From the NCBI RefSeq assembly GCF_019352175.1, contig NZ_JACBYI010000004.1, positions 226,366-290,365 on the forward strand: a stretch of DNA of 64,000 nt, written 5' to 3'. Positions 1-8,812 of this stretch are shown here, one piece after another. The translations under genes were made by a program, and so were the position numbers. Within the stretch, counting starts at the first letter, position 1, and each line of letters starts with the position of its first letter. The notes under the pieces were generated by a model. It was not told the DNA's origin. It worked only from the letters and a program-made list of their open reading frames with translations, and searched no databases. The DNA is from Paenibacillus sp. S150. Its GTDB lineage: Bacteria; Bacillota; Bacilli; Paenibacillales; Paenibacillaceae.

Positions 1-65
1 TGCCGAGGAATAACGGCAGAAATACCGTTGTTGAGGCGCTGACGGCCGAAGTGTCTAGAAATAAC

Positions 66-249
66 GTTACTACTTAGGTACCCATATAGTGCATTTTGTA
101 CCAATTGGGATTTGAAGCACTACATGTAGATGTTTATCTGGTCGTGTTGCCTGAAACATAGGTGCAAACTCAAATTTAAGTAGATAAAAAACACAACATA
201 AAGTATTTAAGTAGCCTTTAAAATCAAAATGTTGTACCTAAGTAGTTAC
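66..249. mobile_element. 184-bp MITE with IS66-like ends
   Basis: The left end gttactacttaggtac (66-81) and the right end gtacctaagtagttac (234-249) form 16-bp terminal inverted repeats with one mismatch. The octamer gaaataac flanks the element on both sides (58-65 and 250-257), and removing the element with one octamer restores a normal 51-bp repeat unit. The right end read outward-in begins GTAA, and IS66-family elements are known for GTAA ends and 8-bp target duplications, so I infer an IS66-derived non-autonomous element. The interior is AT-rich with no open frame. Confidence 0.85.
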
Positions 250-299
250 GAAATAACGGCAGAAATTCCGTTATTGAGGCGCCGACGGCCAAAGTGTCC

Positions 300-832
300 G
301 TAATCCTGCAAAGAAGCTTATATTCTAGGGAAATCTAAAAAAGTGCACAAAAAAAAGAGATTCCTGTATCGTAGAAGTTGTAACGACACCCACGAAAGGA
401 GATCTCTTGCTGTATATGTATAAGTTACCTGAACAAGGGTTGTTATGTCAAGTCACTACGTGGTTAAACACGAAAAGCAGGTTGTGGATCGGTGACCGTT
501 ATGCCAAAAAACTGAATTGGGGCATTACCACATTTCTTTTTATGGAAGCGATCCTGAGCCGCCGATCCGGGGTGCAGGACATCGCCGATTTCCTGTTCCG
601 CACGCCTTGTTTTCAGGAGTGGACGGGGGTTTCTTCGATTCACCCCTCGTCCCTCTGCCGGAAGTTAAGCCAACTGCCACCGGAACTCATGCGTGAACTT
701 TACCAGTCCCGCCTCCAGCTGCTACTCGGAAAAGAAGGACCGCCTCTTCCCAAACCGTTACAGAAGCTCGGTCCCTTAGAATAGGCAGCCACCTTGCGTG
801 TACTGTGTTAAGTTCTTTGCAAAATCACTGCG
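300..832 (+). mobile_element. Internally deleted IS4-type element
   Basis: This insert splits the tandem array. Its left flank ends aagtgtcc (292-299) and its right flank resumes with aagtgtcc (833-840). Near the ends the word tgcaaagaa occurs in inverted orientation (about 307-315 and 813-822), giving imperfect terminal repeats. The interior keeps only the start of a transposase frame. The exact right boundary is uncertain by a few bases because four extra bases (tgcg) lie between the last inverted-repeat match and the flanking duplicate. Confidence 0.6.
407..784 (+). pseudogene. IS4-family transposase, N-terminal fragment
   Basis: The 125-residue frame starts at a TTG behind a good aaaggag site and resembles the N-terminal DNA-binding region of IS4-type transposases (motifs KLNWGITTFLFMEAILSRRS and SSLCRKLSQLPPELM). 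Full family members run to roughly 350-450 residues and carry the DDE catalytic core; none of that core is present before the stop at 782-784, after which the repeat array resumes within 50 bp. It cannot transpose by itself. The family assignment rests on pattern resemblance. Confidence 0.7.
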
Positions 833-1340
833 AAGTGTCCAGAAATAACGGCAAAAGTGCCGTTATTGAGGCGCCAACGGCCAAAGTGTCCAGAAACAAC
901 GGCAGAAGTGCCGTTATTGAGGCGCCGACGGCCGAAATGCCGTTATTGAAGCGCCGACGGCCAAAGTGTCCAGAAATAACGGCAGAAATACCGTTATTGA
1001 AGCGCCGACGGCCAAAGTGTCCAGAAATAACGGCAGAAATACCGTTATTGAAGCGCCGACGGCCGAAGTGTCCAGAAATAACGGCAGAAGTGCCGTTATT
1101 GAAGCGCCGACGGCCAAAGTGTCCAGAAATAACGGCAGAAATACCGTTATTGAAGCGCCGACGGCCGAAGTGTCCAGAAATAACGGCAAAAGTGCCGTTA
1201 TTGAGGCGCTGACGGCCAAAGTGTCCAGAAATAACGGCAGAAGTGCCGTTATTGAGGCGCCGACGGCCGAAGTGTCCAGAAATAACGGCAGAAGTGCCGT
1301 TATTGAAGCGCCATGAGTTGTCTGACTGTGCACATAACGG

Positions 1341-2174
1341 TTAGTCCAGCTTTTTCATCTTGGACGGGTTGTTGATTTTGTACCTGACCGGATGCTGAGT
1401 GAGCTTCTTGGCGACTATCTTTGCTTCAAAGGAAACTTTATCGCCGACAGCCAGCTCCAGCTTTTTCAGCGTTGCGCTGTGGCTGGACCAGACTTCCTCA
1501 ATCGCAAGGTCATGTCCCTCAATGGTCACTCCTTCATAAATGATAACCTCGTCATCGTTGTCCGAGAAATGATTGGGGACGGTCGTGAACTCTTTTACAA
1601 TCGCCGTCATCTGCAGCTTGTCTTCGGGCAGCACGAGGGCGGGCTTCTTCTTGGATTTGACCGGCTTTTTTGGAGCTTCCGGTGGTTCTACGGTCCCGGC
1701 AGCTTCAGCGGCGGAGCTTATGGACGCTGATTCTTCGCCCAAGGCATCCCCGCTTCTCTCCGGAACAGCTGCCGCATTTTCACTATCTTCCGCGACGTCA
1801 GCTTCTGCCATCATGCCAGCTCTTTCCGCTATCCCGGCTTCTTCCGCCACCCCGGCTTCCGGAGCCTCATCCGCCTTTGCAGCTTCCGAAACAGCACCTG
1901 CTCTGGAGCCGAAGCCGGCGGTCTGCATTTCTTTTAGATAGGCGGGATGAATACAGTGCTGCTGCTTGTTCTCGAACTGGATCACAACCGTCTGAGGGTC
2001 CACGTAACCCACAATTCCACAAGGCAGAGTAAGCCCTTGCCGCTTATACAGATAGGTTTTGACCCGGGTTGCTGTACTGGATAAAAGATTCCATTCCTTG
2101 CACCGCTCAATCAGCTCATCTTCACTCTCAAATTCCTGTACCAGCACGGGGCTGATCACAAACGAATAGGTCAT
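1341..2174 (-). CDS. Hypothetical two-domain protein with Ala/Glu-rich linker
   Basis: I do not recognise a named family. The 277-residue product has a compact N-terminal part (about 1-85, ending near HPAYLKEMQTAGF), a low-complexity Ala/Glu/Gly linker (about 90-165) and a conserved-looking C-terminal part (about 175-277) that follows a Lys-rich stretch. No signal peptide or membrane segment is visible, so it is probably cytoplasmic. I chose the ATG at 2174 over the upstream GTG at 2186 because the ggaagg site sits about 10 bases before the ATG. It is a single gene on the minus strand bounded by repeat DNA on both sides. Confidence 0.75.
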   Translation of the reverse strand: MTYSFVISPVLVQEFESEDELIERCKEWNLLSSTATRVKTYLYKRQGLTLPCGIVGYVDPQTVVIQFENKQQHCIHPAYLKEMQTAGFGSRAGAVSEAAKADEAPEAGVAEEAGIAERAGMMAEADVAEDSENAAAVPERSGDALGEESASISSAAEAAGTVEPPEAPKKPVKSKKKPALVLPEDKLQMTAIVKEFTTVPNHFSDNDDEVIIYEGVTIEGHDLAIEEVWSSHSATLKKLELAVGDKVSFEAKIVAKKLTQHPVRYKINNPSKMKKLD

Positions 2175-2244
2175 TCTGCGGTTCACCTTCCAATCTGTTA
2201 ACTTGATCCGGAATCTACCTGCGCATAGTGCGGGGATAAGAAGC

Positions 2245-2428
2245 TAAGTGGAAAAAGTAACACTAATCTCAGCAGTTTGGCCCCCAAAACTTCATTAGTG
2301 GTAATAAGTGAACCTATTCAGCGCAGATCGGCCTAATATGGTGAATTCGGCCGAAATAGGTGTACAAAATCCCACTAAACTCCACTGCTGAATGGATGAT
2401 AGCGGATTAGTTATACTAATTCCACTTA
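2245..2428. repeat. Dispersed modular intergenic repeat, copy A
   Basis: This fills the 387-bp gap between the genes at 1341-2174 and 2562-3167. It begins aagtggaaaaagtaacacta and ends with the roughly inverse tagttatactaattccactt, so it has about 22-bp imperfect inverted ends. Internal blocks around attagtgg and tgtacaaaatcccactaa recur. Related copies lie at 14681-14859, 19011-19197 and 40356-40541. No open frame is present. Confidence 0.85.
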
Positions 2429-2561
2429 GCCTCCGGTGTTCATGCTATGCCCTTGCAGCACCCATCTTCCTGTTCCCGGCAGCGGGCAGGAGCCCGGTCC
2501 AGCTTAAAAAAGGCTTCGCGCCCGCGTAATCTTTACGTCCGCTGAGCTTTCCGGTCCGGCC

Positions 2562-3167
2562 TCATTCAGGCTGTTCCTTGTCCTGCGGTGCCTTCCGCGC
2601 GGCTTCCTCCGTGTCCTCCGGCGCATGCGGAAGTCCAAGCTCCTGCTCGCGTTCGGCCTGCTTCCGGTGGGCAATGCGTGAACTCGCGGCGGCGGCGACA
2701 GCCCCCACGATATCGTCCAGATAGGTATGGACTTGGCCGGTGGTTTTGTCATTCAGCCGTTCCAGCACACCGGGCTTCAGCTTGTCCACATAGCCGTAGT
2801 TGGTGAAGCCGATGCTCCCGTACACATTCACAATCGAGAAGGCCAGAATCTCATCGACGCCATACAAGCCCTCATCGTTTTCGATCATATCCTGCAGAGG
2901 GGAGAACAGCTTGCCCTCTTCCGCCAGCACATCCAGCTGAATGCCGGTAAGCACAGCGTTCTGCACCTCGCGTTTGCTCAGCACCATCTCTACGTTATGG
3001 ATGCACTCTTCCATGGTGAGGTTCGGATAATATTTCTTTTGCAGCAGCAGAACAAGCTCGGCGATCTCCTCCAAGGCTACTCCGCGTTTGTGCAGCCAGA
3101 ATGTGGTTGCCTCCGCGACCTTTTTGCTGTTGAGACTGTAAGGTATTTTTGCATTAGCATCAGCCAT
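2562..3167 (-). CDS. yutG: YutG-type phosphatidylglycerophosphatase A family protein
   Basis: The 201-residue product matches the YutG/PgpA-like family: blocks KREVQNAVLTGIQLDVLAEE, ENDEGLYGVDEILA and NVYGSIGFTNYGY, then the Ala-rich SSRIAH end, are what I recognise. PgpA proteins dephosphorylate phosphatidylglycerophosphate to phosphatidylglycerol, but this Firmicutes branch lacks obvious transmembrane segments, so the activity is a family-level inference. About 25 extra charged residues (HAPEDTEEAARKAPQDKEQPE) extend the C-terminus beyond the usual family end. The ATG at 3167 follows a gaggtg site. It stands alone on the minus strand, divergent from gerM. Confidence 0.85.
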   Translation of the reverse strand: MADANAKIPYSLNSKKVAEATTFWLHKRGVALEEIAELVLLLQKKYYPNLTMEECIHNVEMVLSKREVQNAVLTGIQLDVLAEEGKLFSPLQDMIENDEGLYGVDEILAFSIVNVYGSIGFTNYGYVDKLKPGVLERLNDKTTGQVHTYLDDIVGAVAAAASSRIAHRKQAEREQELGLPHAPEDTEEAARKAPQDKEQPE

Positions 3168-3347
3168 GATGATCAGTCACCTCGTAATTGGAGTCATTAG
3201 TTTATACAGCTTAGGAAATTGTACCCTTCCTGCGCTGCAATTGTCCAGAAACCGGTAATTTAGGATAAGCCGTTGTTATTTTTTGGACAGGAGGCTCGTA
3301 TACATAGCAGTACAACTGATCTCAAGCATTGAAAGGGGTAATCATTT

Positions 3348-4472
3348 ATGAAGCATATGAAACAAATCCGCGGGCTGTCCGCGGTTTGCCTGCTCGCGGT
3401 TCCGCTCGCCTTGTCCGGCTGCAGCCTGTTCGGTTCGGAATCGGCATCGGTTGATCCGCCGCCGAGCGAGGTCGAAGCGCAAATGCTGCAGGTCACCGGC
3501 GACGGGACGCTGGATACGGGAGTGTTCGGGCCCGCAGCGCTGGATGGAACGGATCTTGCAGCAGGAGTGAGCACAGACACTGCGCCGGCGGCTGCAGCCG
3601 GGGAACGGACAACCGTCTTTCTGGAGGATGGCAACGGCCTGCTCGCTCCGGTGTCCCTCAGCCTGCCGGAAGGCGATGCCGCCGCGATGCTGAAGGATTC
3701 GCTGACCGCGCTGGTCAGCAAGGGGGAATATGCCTCAGCATTGCCGGAGGGCTTCACGGGAGTGCTGCCTGCCGGAACGGAAGTGAAGAATGTCTCCGTA
3801 GACCAAGCGAAGCTGGCAGTAGTGGAGTTCAACTCGAGCTTTAATGATTACGATCCTGCAGATGAACGCAAAATACTTGAAGCGATCACCTGGACGCTGA
3901 CCGGCCAGGAAGATATCCAGGGGGTACAGCTGTGGGTGGACGGCAAAAAGCTTACGGAAATGCCCCTTCAGGGCACTCCGCTGGACCGCCCGTTAACCCG
4001 TACCCTCGGCATCAACCTGCCGAAGAATGGTCCGCTGCTGATGAATTCGAGCGCGGTTACGGTGTATTTTTCCGCTGCTTCGCCTGACGGGACTCATCAG
4101 TATTATGTTCCTGTGACCCGCTTTGTACCCGCAGGGCAGGACACATTGGAGGCGGCGCTGAATGAGCTGATTACCGGTCCCGGCTCGGAGAACGGGCTGG
4201 AGATGGTGATGACCCAGGACACGGTGCTGGACTCCGTGGAAGCGGGCCAGAACGGGGTGGTTACCGTTTCGCTGACCGACGATATGTTCGAAGACGGCAA
4301 GGGAGTGCCTGCGGAAATGCTTGAATCCGTCGTGCTTACCGTTGCTCAGAATACGGATGATGCCCTGGTGCAAATCCGCATGAACGGGCAAAAGACTGTA
4401 ACAGGCACCAATAATGTAGACTATGGCCAGCCGGTATCGGCGCCGGAATATTTGAACGTGCTGCCGCTGTAG
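3348..4472 (+). CDS. gerM: GerM-type lipoprotein, two GerM domains
   Basis: The 374-residue protein opens with a lipoprotein signal peptide (lipobox LSGC, Cys about residue 25), so it should be anchored to the outer face of the membrane. Two GerM (Germane) domains follow, roughly residues 80-205 and 215-360; each carries the pattern in which an alternating strand and a short GTEVKNVSVD / GQNGVVTVSL segment precede a helical LEAITWTLT / LESVVLTVAQ segment. GerM is needed for sporulation and normal spore cortex formation in Bacillus subtilis. The order gerM-rph-rdgB is the same as in that species, which strengthens the call. The start has an aagggg site. Confidence 0.92.
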   Translation: MKHMKQIRGLSAVCLLAVPLALSGCSLFGSESASVDPPPSEVEAQMLQVTGDGTLDTGVFGPAALDGTDLAAGVSTDTAPAAAAGERTTVFLEDGNGLLAPVSLSLPEGDAAAMLKDSLTALVSKGEYASALPEGFTGVLPAGTEVKNVSVDQAKLAVVEFNSSFNDYDPADERKILEAITWTLTGQEDIQGVQLWVDGKKLTEMPLQGTPLDRPLTRTLGINLPKNGPLLMNSSAVTVYFSAASPDGTHQYYVPVTRFVPAGQDTLEAALNELITGPGSENGLEMVMTQDTVLDSVEAGQNGVVTVSLTDDMFEDGKGVPAEMLESVVLTVAQNTDDALVQIRMNGQKTVTGTNNVDYGQPVSAPEYLNVLPL

Positions 4473-4866
4473 AATCGAAAGCAAGGGCAAAAGATGCTTT
4501 TGTGCCTGCTCTTTGGTAGAATAAATCTTGCCAAGAAGAAACGGCTGCCGCTTGTGAAGACGGAATTCTCCCCAACCGGCTGTTATGCCGCAAGCGTTGC
4601 CGGCAGCTGTGGCTGAGGGAACAAGAGCAAGCCATAACGCGGGCCCTTCCCGAATCTTATATTTGAATCCAATTTGCGATGCCGTCCTGTTCTATTCGGG
4701 GACGGCATCCCTTTCTGCGTAAGAGGTAAGAGGACGGAATGCCGGTGGAGCTTGTTTTCCCTGTAGACATGCATGCCCGCTGGGAGATTGACTGGCAAGG
4801 CGGGCTGGCGCAAGGACAAGCGGAATTTACACAAACTTAGAGCAAGAGATGTAGGAGGCAGAAAAG
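4473..4866 (+). other. 394-bp gap without a supported gene
   Basis: The gap between gerM and rph contains a short hairpin around ggacggcatccc and no clear terminator. A 33-codon frame from 4739 to 4840 precedes rph but has no convincing ribosome site and no recognisable sequence, so I leave it unannotated. A promoter for rph may lie here; I could not pick a convincing one. Confidence 0.5.
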
Positions 4867-5625
4867 ATGAGATCAGACGGGCGCAATGCAGATCAGCTCA
4901 GGCCGCTGACGATAACGACCCAAACCAATAAATACGCCGAGGGCTCCGTAATCATTGAGATGGGAGACACCAAGGTTATTTGTACAGCAACCGTGGACGA
5001 GAAGGTTCCCCCGTTCCTGAAGGGACAGGGCAAAGGCTGGGTAACCGCTGAGTATTCCATGCTTCCCCGTGCTACGCAGACGCGCAATCAGCGCGAAGCG
5101 GCACGCGGCAAGCTGACCGGGCGGACGATGGAAATTCAGCGTCTGATCGGCCGGGCGCTGCGTTCCGTAGTGAACCTGCACGCTCTGGGCGAGCGCAGCA
5201 TTACGCTGGACTGCGATGTCATTCAAGCGGATGGCGGCACACGGACGGCTTCCATTACGGGCGCTTTTGTGGCCATGGCCTTTGCGGTTAACAAAATTGC
5301 GCTGCAGCATAAGCTGGGCGTATTTCCGATCACGGATTATCTGGCCGCGATCAGCGTCGGGGTTGTCGGCGACCGGACGCTGCTTGATCTGAACTATGAA
5401 GAGGATTCCAAAGCGAAGGTCGACATGAATGTGGTGATGACCGGCGGCGGGGCTTTTGTCGAGGTGCAGGGCACCGGCGAAGAACGCCCGTTTTCCAGGC
5501 AGGAGCTGGACCAGCTGCTGGGTCTGGGCGAGAGGGGAATTTACGAGCTGATTGCCGCGCAAAAGGAAGTGCTGGGCGCGATTGCGCTCAAAATTCCTTC
5601 CGGCCAGCCGGGCCAAGAGGTGTAG
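4867..5625 (+). CDS. rph: Ribonuclease PH
   Basis: Phosphorolytic 3'-5' exoribonuclease that trims tRNA 3' tails using inorganic phosphate. The 252-residue protein is full length and collinear with the family: [12 protein letters not shown] at the N-terminus, the [22 protein letters not shown] active-region stretch (split here as AEYSMLPRA and [11 protein letters not shown]), the [20 protein letters not shown] core, and [20 protein letters not shown] near residue 185. The ATG follows a strong taggagg site. It sits two bases upstream of rdgB and is probably co-transcribed with it, as in Bacillus. Confidence 0.98.
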   Translation: MRSDGRNADQLRPLTITTQTNKYAEGSVIIEMGDTKVICTATVDEKVPPFLKGQGKGWVTAEYSMLPRATQTRNQREAARGKLTGRTMEIQRLIGRALRSVVNLHALGERSITLDCDVIQADGGTRTASITGAFVAMAFAVNKIALQHKLGVFPITDYLAAISVGVVGDRTLLDLNYEEDSKAKVDMNVVMTGGGAFVEVQGTGEERPFSRQELDQLLGLGERGIYELIAAQKEVLGAIALKIPSGQPGQEV

Positions 5626-5626
5626 C

Positions 5627-6271
5627 ATGAAATACGGCAGCGGTATTCTGATTGTGGCGACGAAGAATAAGGGCAAGGTGCGGGAGTTCCAGCATGCTTT
5701 TGCACCGCTCGGCCTTACCGTTAAGAGCATGTTCGATTATCCTGACCTGCCCGATGTGGTGGAGGATGGAGCGACTTTTGCCGAAAATGCGCTGAAGAAG
5801 TCCCGGGCGGTCGGGGATGCCCTCGGCCTGCCTGTTCTGGCGGATGACTCCGGCCTCTGTGTGGATGCCCTGGATGGAAGACCGGGAGTCTACTCGGCCC
5901 GTTATGCGGGAGAAGATGCGGACGACAAGGAGAATAATCTGAAGCTGCTGAACGAGCTGGAGAAGCTTAAGCAGGGCGAGGACACAGGCCAGCCGCTGCT
6001 CAGCACAGCCCGTTTCGTCTGCGCTTTATCCCTGTATGATCCTTCTGCCGGACAAGAATGGACCGCTGAGGGAACCGTGGAAGGCTGGATTACCTCCGAG
6101 CAGGCGGGTGCAGGCGGCTTCGGCTACGATCCCCTCTTTTACCTGGCGGAGTATGAGAAAACAATGGCCGAGCTTACGCTGGAAGAGAAGCAGGTAATCA
6201 GCCACCGGGGCAAGGCGCTGCAGCTGCTGACCGAGAAGCTGGCGGAACAGCAGGACCAGCGGGGCAGGTAG
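5627..6271 (+). CDS. rdgB: XTP/dITP diphosphatase (non-canonical purine NTP pyrophosphatase)
   Basis: Hydrolyses dITP, XTP and ITP to monophosphates, keeping deaminated purines out of nucleic acids. The 214-residue HAM1/RdgB family protein shows the signature VATKNKGKVREF near the start, ADDSGLCVDALDGRPGVYSARYAG (about residues 70-93, cited as ADDSGLCVDALDG then PGVYSARYAG), GFGYDPLF and the C-terminal SHRGKAL. I use the ATG at 5627, which lies one base after the rph stop, rather than an in-frame codon 75 bases upstream inside rph, because the family starts at this residue. A terminator follows. Confidence 0.96.
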   Translation: MKYGSGILIVATKNKGKVREFQHAFAPLGLTVKSMFDYPDLPDVVEDGATFAENALKKSRAVGDALGLPVLADDSGLCVDALDGRPGVYSARYAGEDADDKENNLKLLNELEKLKQGEDTGQPLLSTARFVCALSLYDPSAGQEWTAEGTVEGWITSEQAGAGGFGYDPLFYLAEYEKTMAELTLEEKQVISHRGKALQLLTEKLAEQQDQRGR

Positions 6272-6315
6272 AAGATTAAAATCAGGCGTTTGTTGCAGCG
6301 GCCTGGCCATATTTT

Positions 6316-6355
6316 CAAAAAAGTCTGTCCGTGTAGCTGCGGGCAGACTTTTTTT
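6316..6355 (+). terminator. Rho-independent terminator after rdgB
   Basis: Stem aaagtctg-ccg paired with cgg-cagactt around a roughly 8-base loop, followed by a run of seven T. It closes the gerM-rph-rdgB block. Confidence 0.9.
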
Positions 6356-6808
6356 GCGGTTTTTGCGGTTTACCTTGAACGTGCTTTCCGCCTGCCGAAA
6401 TAACTGGAAATTAGATGATATTCCCCCCTGACTATGGAAATTTACCCCTAGCGTAATCATGTGCTTTGTATGAGAATAAGAATTGCCTTCATCCTTTCTT
6501 TTGACAACAATTCCCTACTCCATGTACACCGCCATCCCTCCCAACCGTTTTGAGGCACAAGCATTGCCGGACAACAGCGCACAAAACGCACTTCTGAAGT
6601 ACAGGATCATTTCCGCACACCGGACAACATTACTGGCACAAATGATTATTTGCCGTGCGCTTTTTTTGTGTACTTAATCTATCATCCTGTTGTTATGAAT
6701 CTGCTAGAGACACAGGGTGAAGGTGAATCCGAACCGGGGGGTGACACGAGGATCTTTGCCAGTGAAGCAGGATTACAAGCATGCATAGAACTGAGGAGGT
6801 AATTGAAA
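6356..6808 (+). other. Upstream region of the first chitinase gene
   Basis: About 450 bp without a supported gene. It holds a weak stem-loop (about 6633-6658) followed by a T-run at 6660-6668, which could act as a leaky terminator or attenuator, and a ttgaca-like hexamer at 6501 without a good matching -10. I see no cre-like site matching the consensus. Confidence 0.4.
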
Positions 6809-8665
6809 ATGAGGCCGAAATACAGCAGATTTCGTAAAGCCTTTGCGCTTGGCATGGCCGTTGCACTGATCATTGCACTTTTTTCAACGCTTGGAACCAG
6901 TGTCAAAACCGCAAATGCGGCTGCGGGCTACAAGCTCGTCGGTTATTATGCTTCGTGGGCTGCCTATGGGCGGGCCTATAATGTAACGGATATCGATCCT
7001 GCCCAAATGAATGTGATCAACTACGCCTTTGCCGATATTTGCTGGAACGGGGTTCACGGCAATCCTGACCCGACCGGGCCGAATCCGGCCACCTGGACCT
7101 GCCAAAATGAGCAAGGCCAGACCATCAGCGTCCCGAACGGCACGATTGTGCTGGGCGATCCCTGGATCGATGCCCAGAAAAGCTTCGGGGATGACAAATG
7201 GGATGACCCGATTAAAGGCAACCTGAAGCAGCTGTGGAAGCTGAAAGAAAAGAACCCGAGCCTTAAGACGGTTATATCCGTCGGGGGCTGGACCTGGTCG
7301 AACCGGTTCTCGGATGTTGCCGCCACGGCAGCGACCCGTGAGGTATTCGCCAATTCCGCAGTCGATTTCATCCGCAAATATCAAATGGACGGCGTCGATC
7401 TGGACTGGGAATATCCGGTCAGCGGAGGCCTCGCAGGCAACAGCTACCGTGCGGAGGATAAGCAGAATTACGTGCTGCTGCTGCAGAAAATCCGTGAGAA
7501 GCTGAATGCCGCCGGTACGGCCGACGGTAAAACCTACCTGCTGACCATCGCTTCAGGCGCAGGTCCCGCATATATTCAGAACAATAACCTTAGCGCAATC
7601 GCCGCGGTTGTCGACTGGATCAATATTATGACCTATGACTTCAACGGCAGCTGGAATACGACTACAGGACATAACGCCCCGCTCTACTACGATCCGGCGG
7701 CAGCCTCGTCGGGTCTGACCGATCCGGCCAATTACAATATCGACAAGGCCGTTACCAGCTATCTGGAGAATGGAGTCCCGGCGAATAAGCTTGTGCTGGG
7801 GATGCCGTTCTATGGACGCGGCTGGGGCGGTGCGCCGAGTACAGGGAACGGACAATATCAGGTCTCAGCCGGTATTTCGAACACAGGCACATGGGAAAAG
7901 GGAAGCTATGACTTCTATGATCTCGAAGCCAATTACATCAACAAAAACGGCTATACCCGCTATTGGAACAACACCTCCAAGGTTCCTTATCTCTATAATC
8001 CGTCTAACCAAACCTTCATCAGCTATGATGACGTAGAATCCTTCGGCTACAAAACCAGCTATATCAAAACCAAAGGGCTGGCAGGAGCGATGTTCTGGGA
8101 GACCAGCGGCGACCGCAACAAAACGCTGCAAAACAAGCTGAACGCCGATTTGGGCAGCGGGGTGGTGCCATCGCCTACTCCGACGGCATCCCCAGCCGCG
8201 ACAGCAACCCCGAGCCCGACGCCTACAGCTACGGTTACGCCAACGGCAACCCCAACTTCGACTCCGGGGCAGTGTACGGCAGCGGCCTGGAATGCGGCAG
8301 CCGTCTATACAATTGGCATGCAGGCTTCGTATGGCGGTGTGCTCTATGAAGCCAAGTGGTGGACACAGGGAGAGCGTCCTGACCTGAGCGGTGCTTCCGG
8401 GGTCTGGAAAGTGATCGGGAGCTGCGGCAACACCACGCCGGCGCCAACGGCTACGGTAAGCCCGACCACAACACCGGTGCCGACCGCGACCGTAAGCCCG
8501 ACCGCCACAGCAACTCCCGGGGTATCCGCCTGGGCTGCCGGAGTGGCTTATAAGGTTGGCGATAAAGTGAGCTACAGCGGCAAAACGTACACCTGCCTCC
8601 AGGCCCATACCTCACTTCAGGGCTGGGAGCCGGCGACCACACCGGCCCTATGGCAGCTGAATTAG
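6809..8665 (+). CDS. Secreted GH18 chitinase with two CBM5/12 modules
   Basis: The 618-residue protein starts at the ATG 8 bases after gaggaggt; a TTG two codons upstream is less likely. A signal peptide (about 1-38, cleaved near ANA-AAG) leads to a GH18 barrel to about residue 450. Residues about 194-203 read DGVDLDWEYP, holding the DxxDxDxE catalytic motif with Glu as acid. A Thr/Pro linker, a chitin-binding CBM5/12 module (about 485-540, AAWNAAAVYTIGMQASYGG, KWWTQGE), a second linker and a second CBM5/12 module (about 571-618, AWAAGVAYKVGDKVSYSGK) complete it. It should cleave chitin outside the cell. Its neighbour is a paralogue. Confidence 0.96.
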   Translation: MRPKYSRFRKAFALGMAVALIIALFSTLGTSVKTANAAAGYKLVGYYASWAAYGRAYNVTDIDPAQMNVINYAFADICWNGVHGNPDPTGPNPATWTCQNEQGQTISVPNGTIVLGDPWIDAQKSFGDDKWDDPIKGNLKQLWKLKEKNPSLKTVISVGGWTWSNRFSDVAATAATREVFANSAVDFIRKYQMDGVDLDWEYPVSGGLAGNSYRAEDKQNYVLLLQKIREKLNAAGTADGKTYLLTIASGAGPAYIQNNNLSAIAAVVDWINIMTYDFNGSWNTTTGHNAPLYYDPAAASSGLTDPANYNIDKAVTSYLENGVPANKLVLGMPFYGRGWGGAPSTGNGQYQVSAGISNTGTWEKGSYDFYDLEANYINKNGYTRYWNNTSKVPYLYNPSNQTFISYDDVESFGYKTSYIKTKGLAGAMFWETSGDRNKTLQNKLNADLGSGVVPSPTPTASPAATATPSPTPTATVTPTATPTSTPGQCTAAAWNAAAVYTIGMQASYGGVLYEAKWWTQGERPDLSGASGVWKVIGSCGNTTPAPTATVSPTTTPVPTATVSPTATATPGVSAWAAGVAYKVGDKVSYSGKTYTCLQAHTSLQGWEPATTPALWQLN

Positions 8666-8812
8666 AACAATAGTTCAGGCATCCCGCTAAAACAACGGCG
8701 TTCCCCCCGCAACTCTTCCTTCCGGCTCTGTTTTGACGGTACAGAATTTGCGCATGGAGCGCCGTTTCCGTATTTGGAAGAATGGCATGAACTGAAAATG
8801 GAGGAATGTGAG

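Larger units (their letters stand above)
1..1312. repeat. Interrupted 51-bp tandem repeat array
   Basis: A 51-bp unit recurs with starts at 836, 887, 967, 1018, 1069, 1120, 1171, 1222 and 1273, with one shortened unit at 938. Two further stretches at 1-65 and 250-299 belong to the same array and are separated from it by two insertions. Each unit holds the imperfect palindrome aataacggcagaaatgccgttatt split around a short GAAA/GAAG loop, then a GC-rich stretch ending gacggcc. Because 51 is a multiple of three, several frames stay open on both strands and yield 17-residue peptide repeats; there is no ribosome binding site, so I do not call them genes. The array probably extends left of the window. 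Confidence 0.93.

Noticed and set aside
1..1312. CRISPR array
   Set aside because: Units are contiguous repeats without variable spacers, and no cas genes are present.
805..1333. Open frames on both strands across the tandem array (for example 805-1212 plus and 914-1333 minus)
   Set aside because: They are translations of the 51-bp repeat, lack ribosome binding sites and overlap each other in several frames.
4739..4840. 33-codon plus-strand frame before rph
   Set aside because: No convincing ribosome site and no recognisable sequence; may be chance.
4873..5730. 285-codon minus-strand frame over rph and rdgB
   Set aside because: Antisense shadow of two well-recognised genes.
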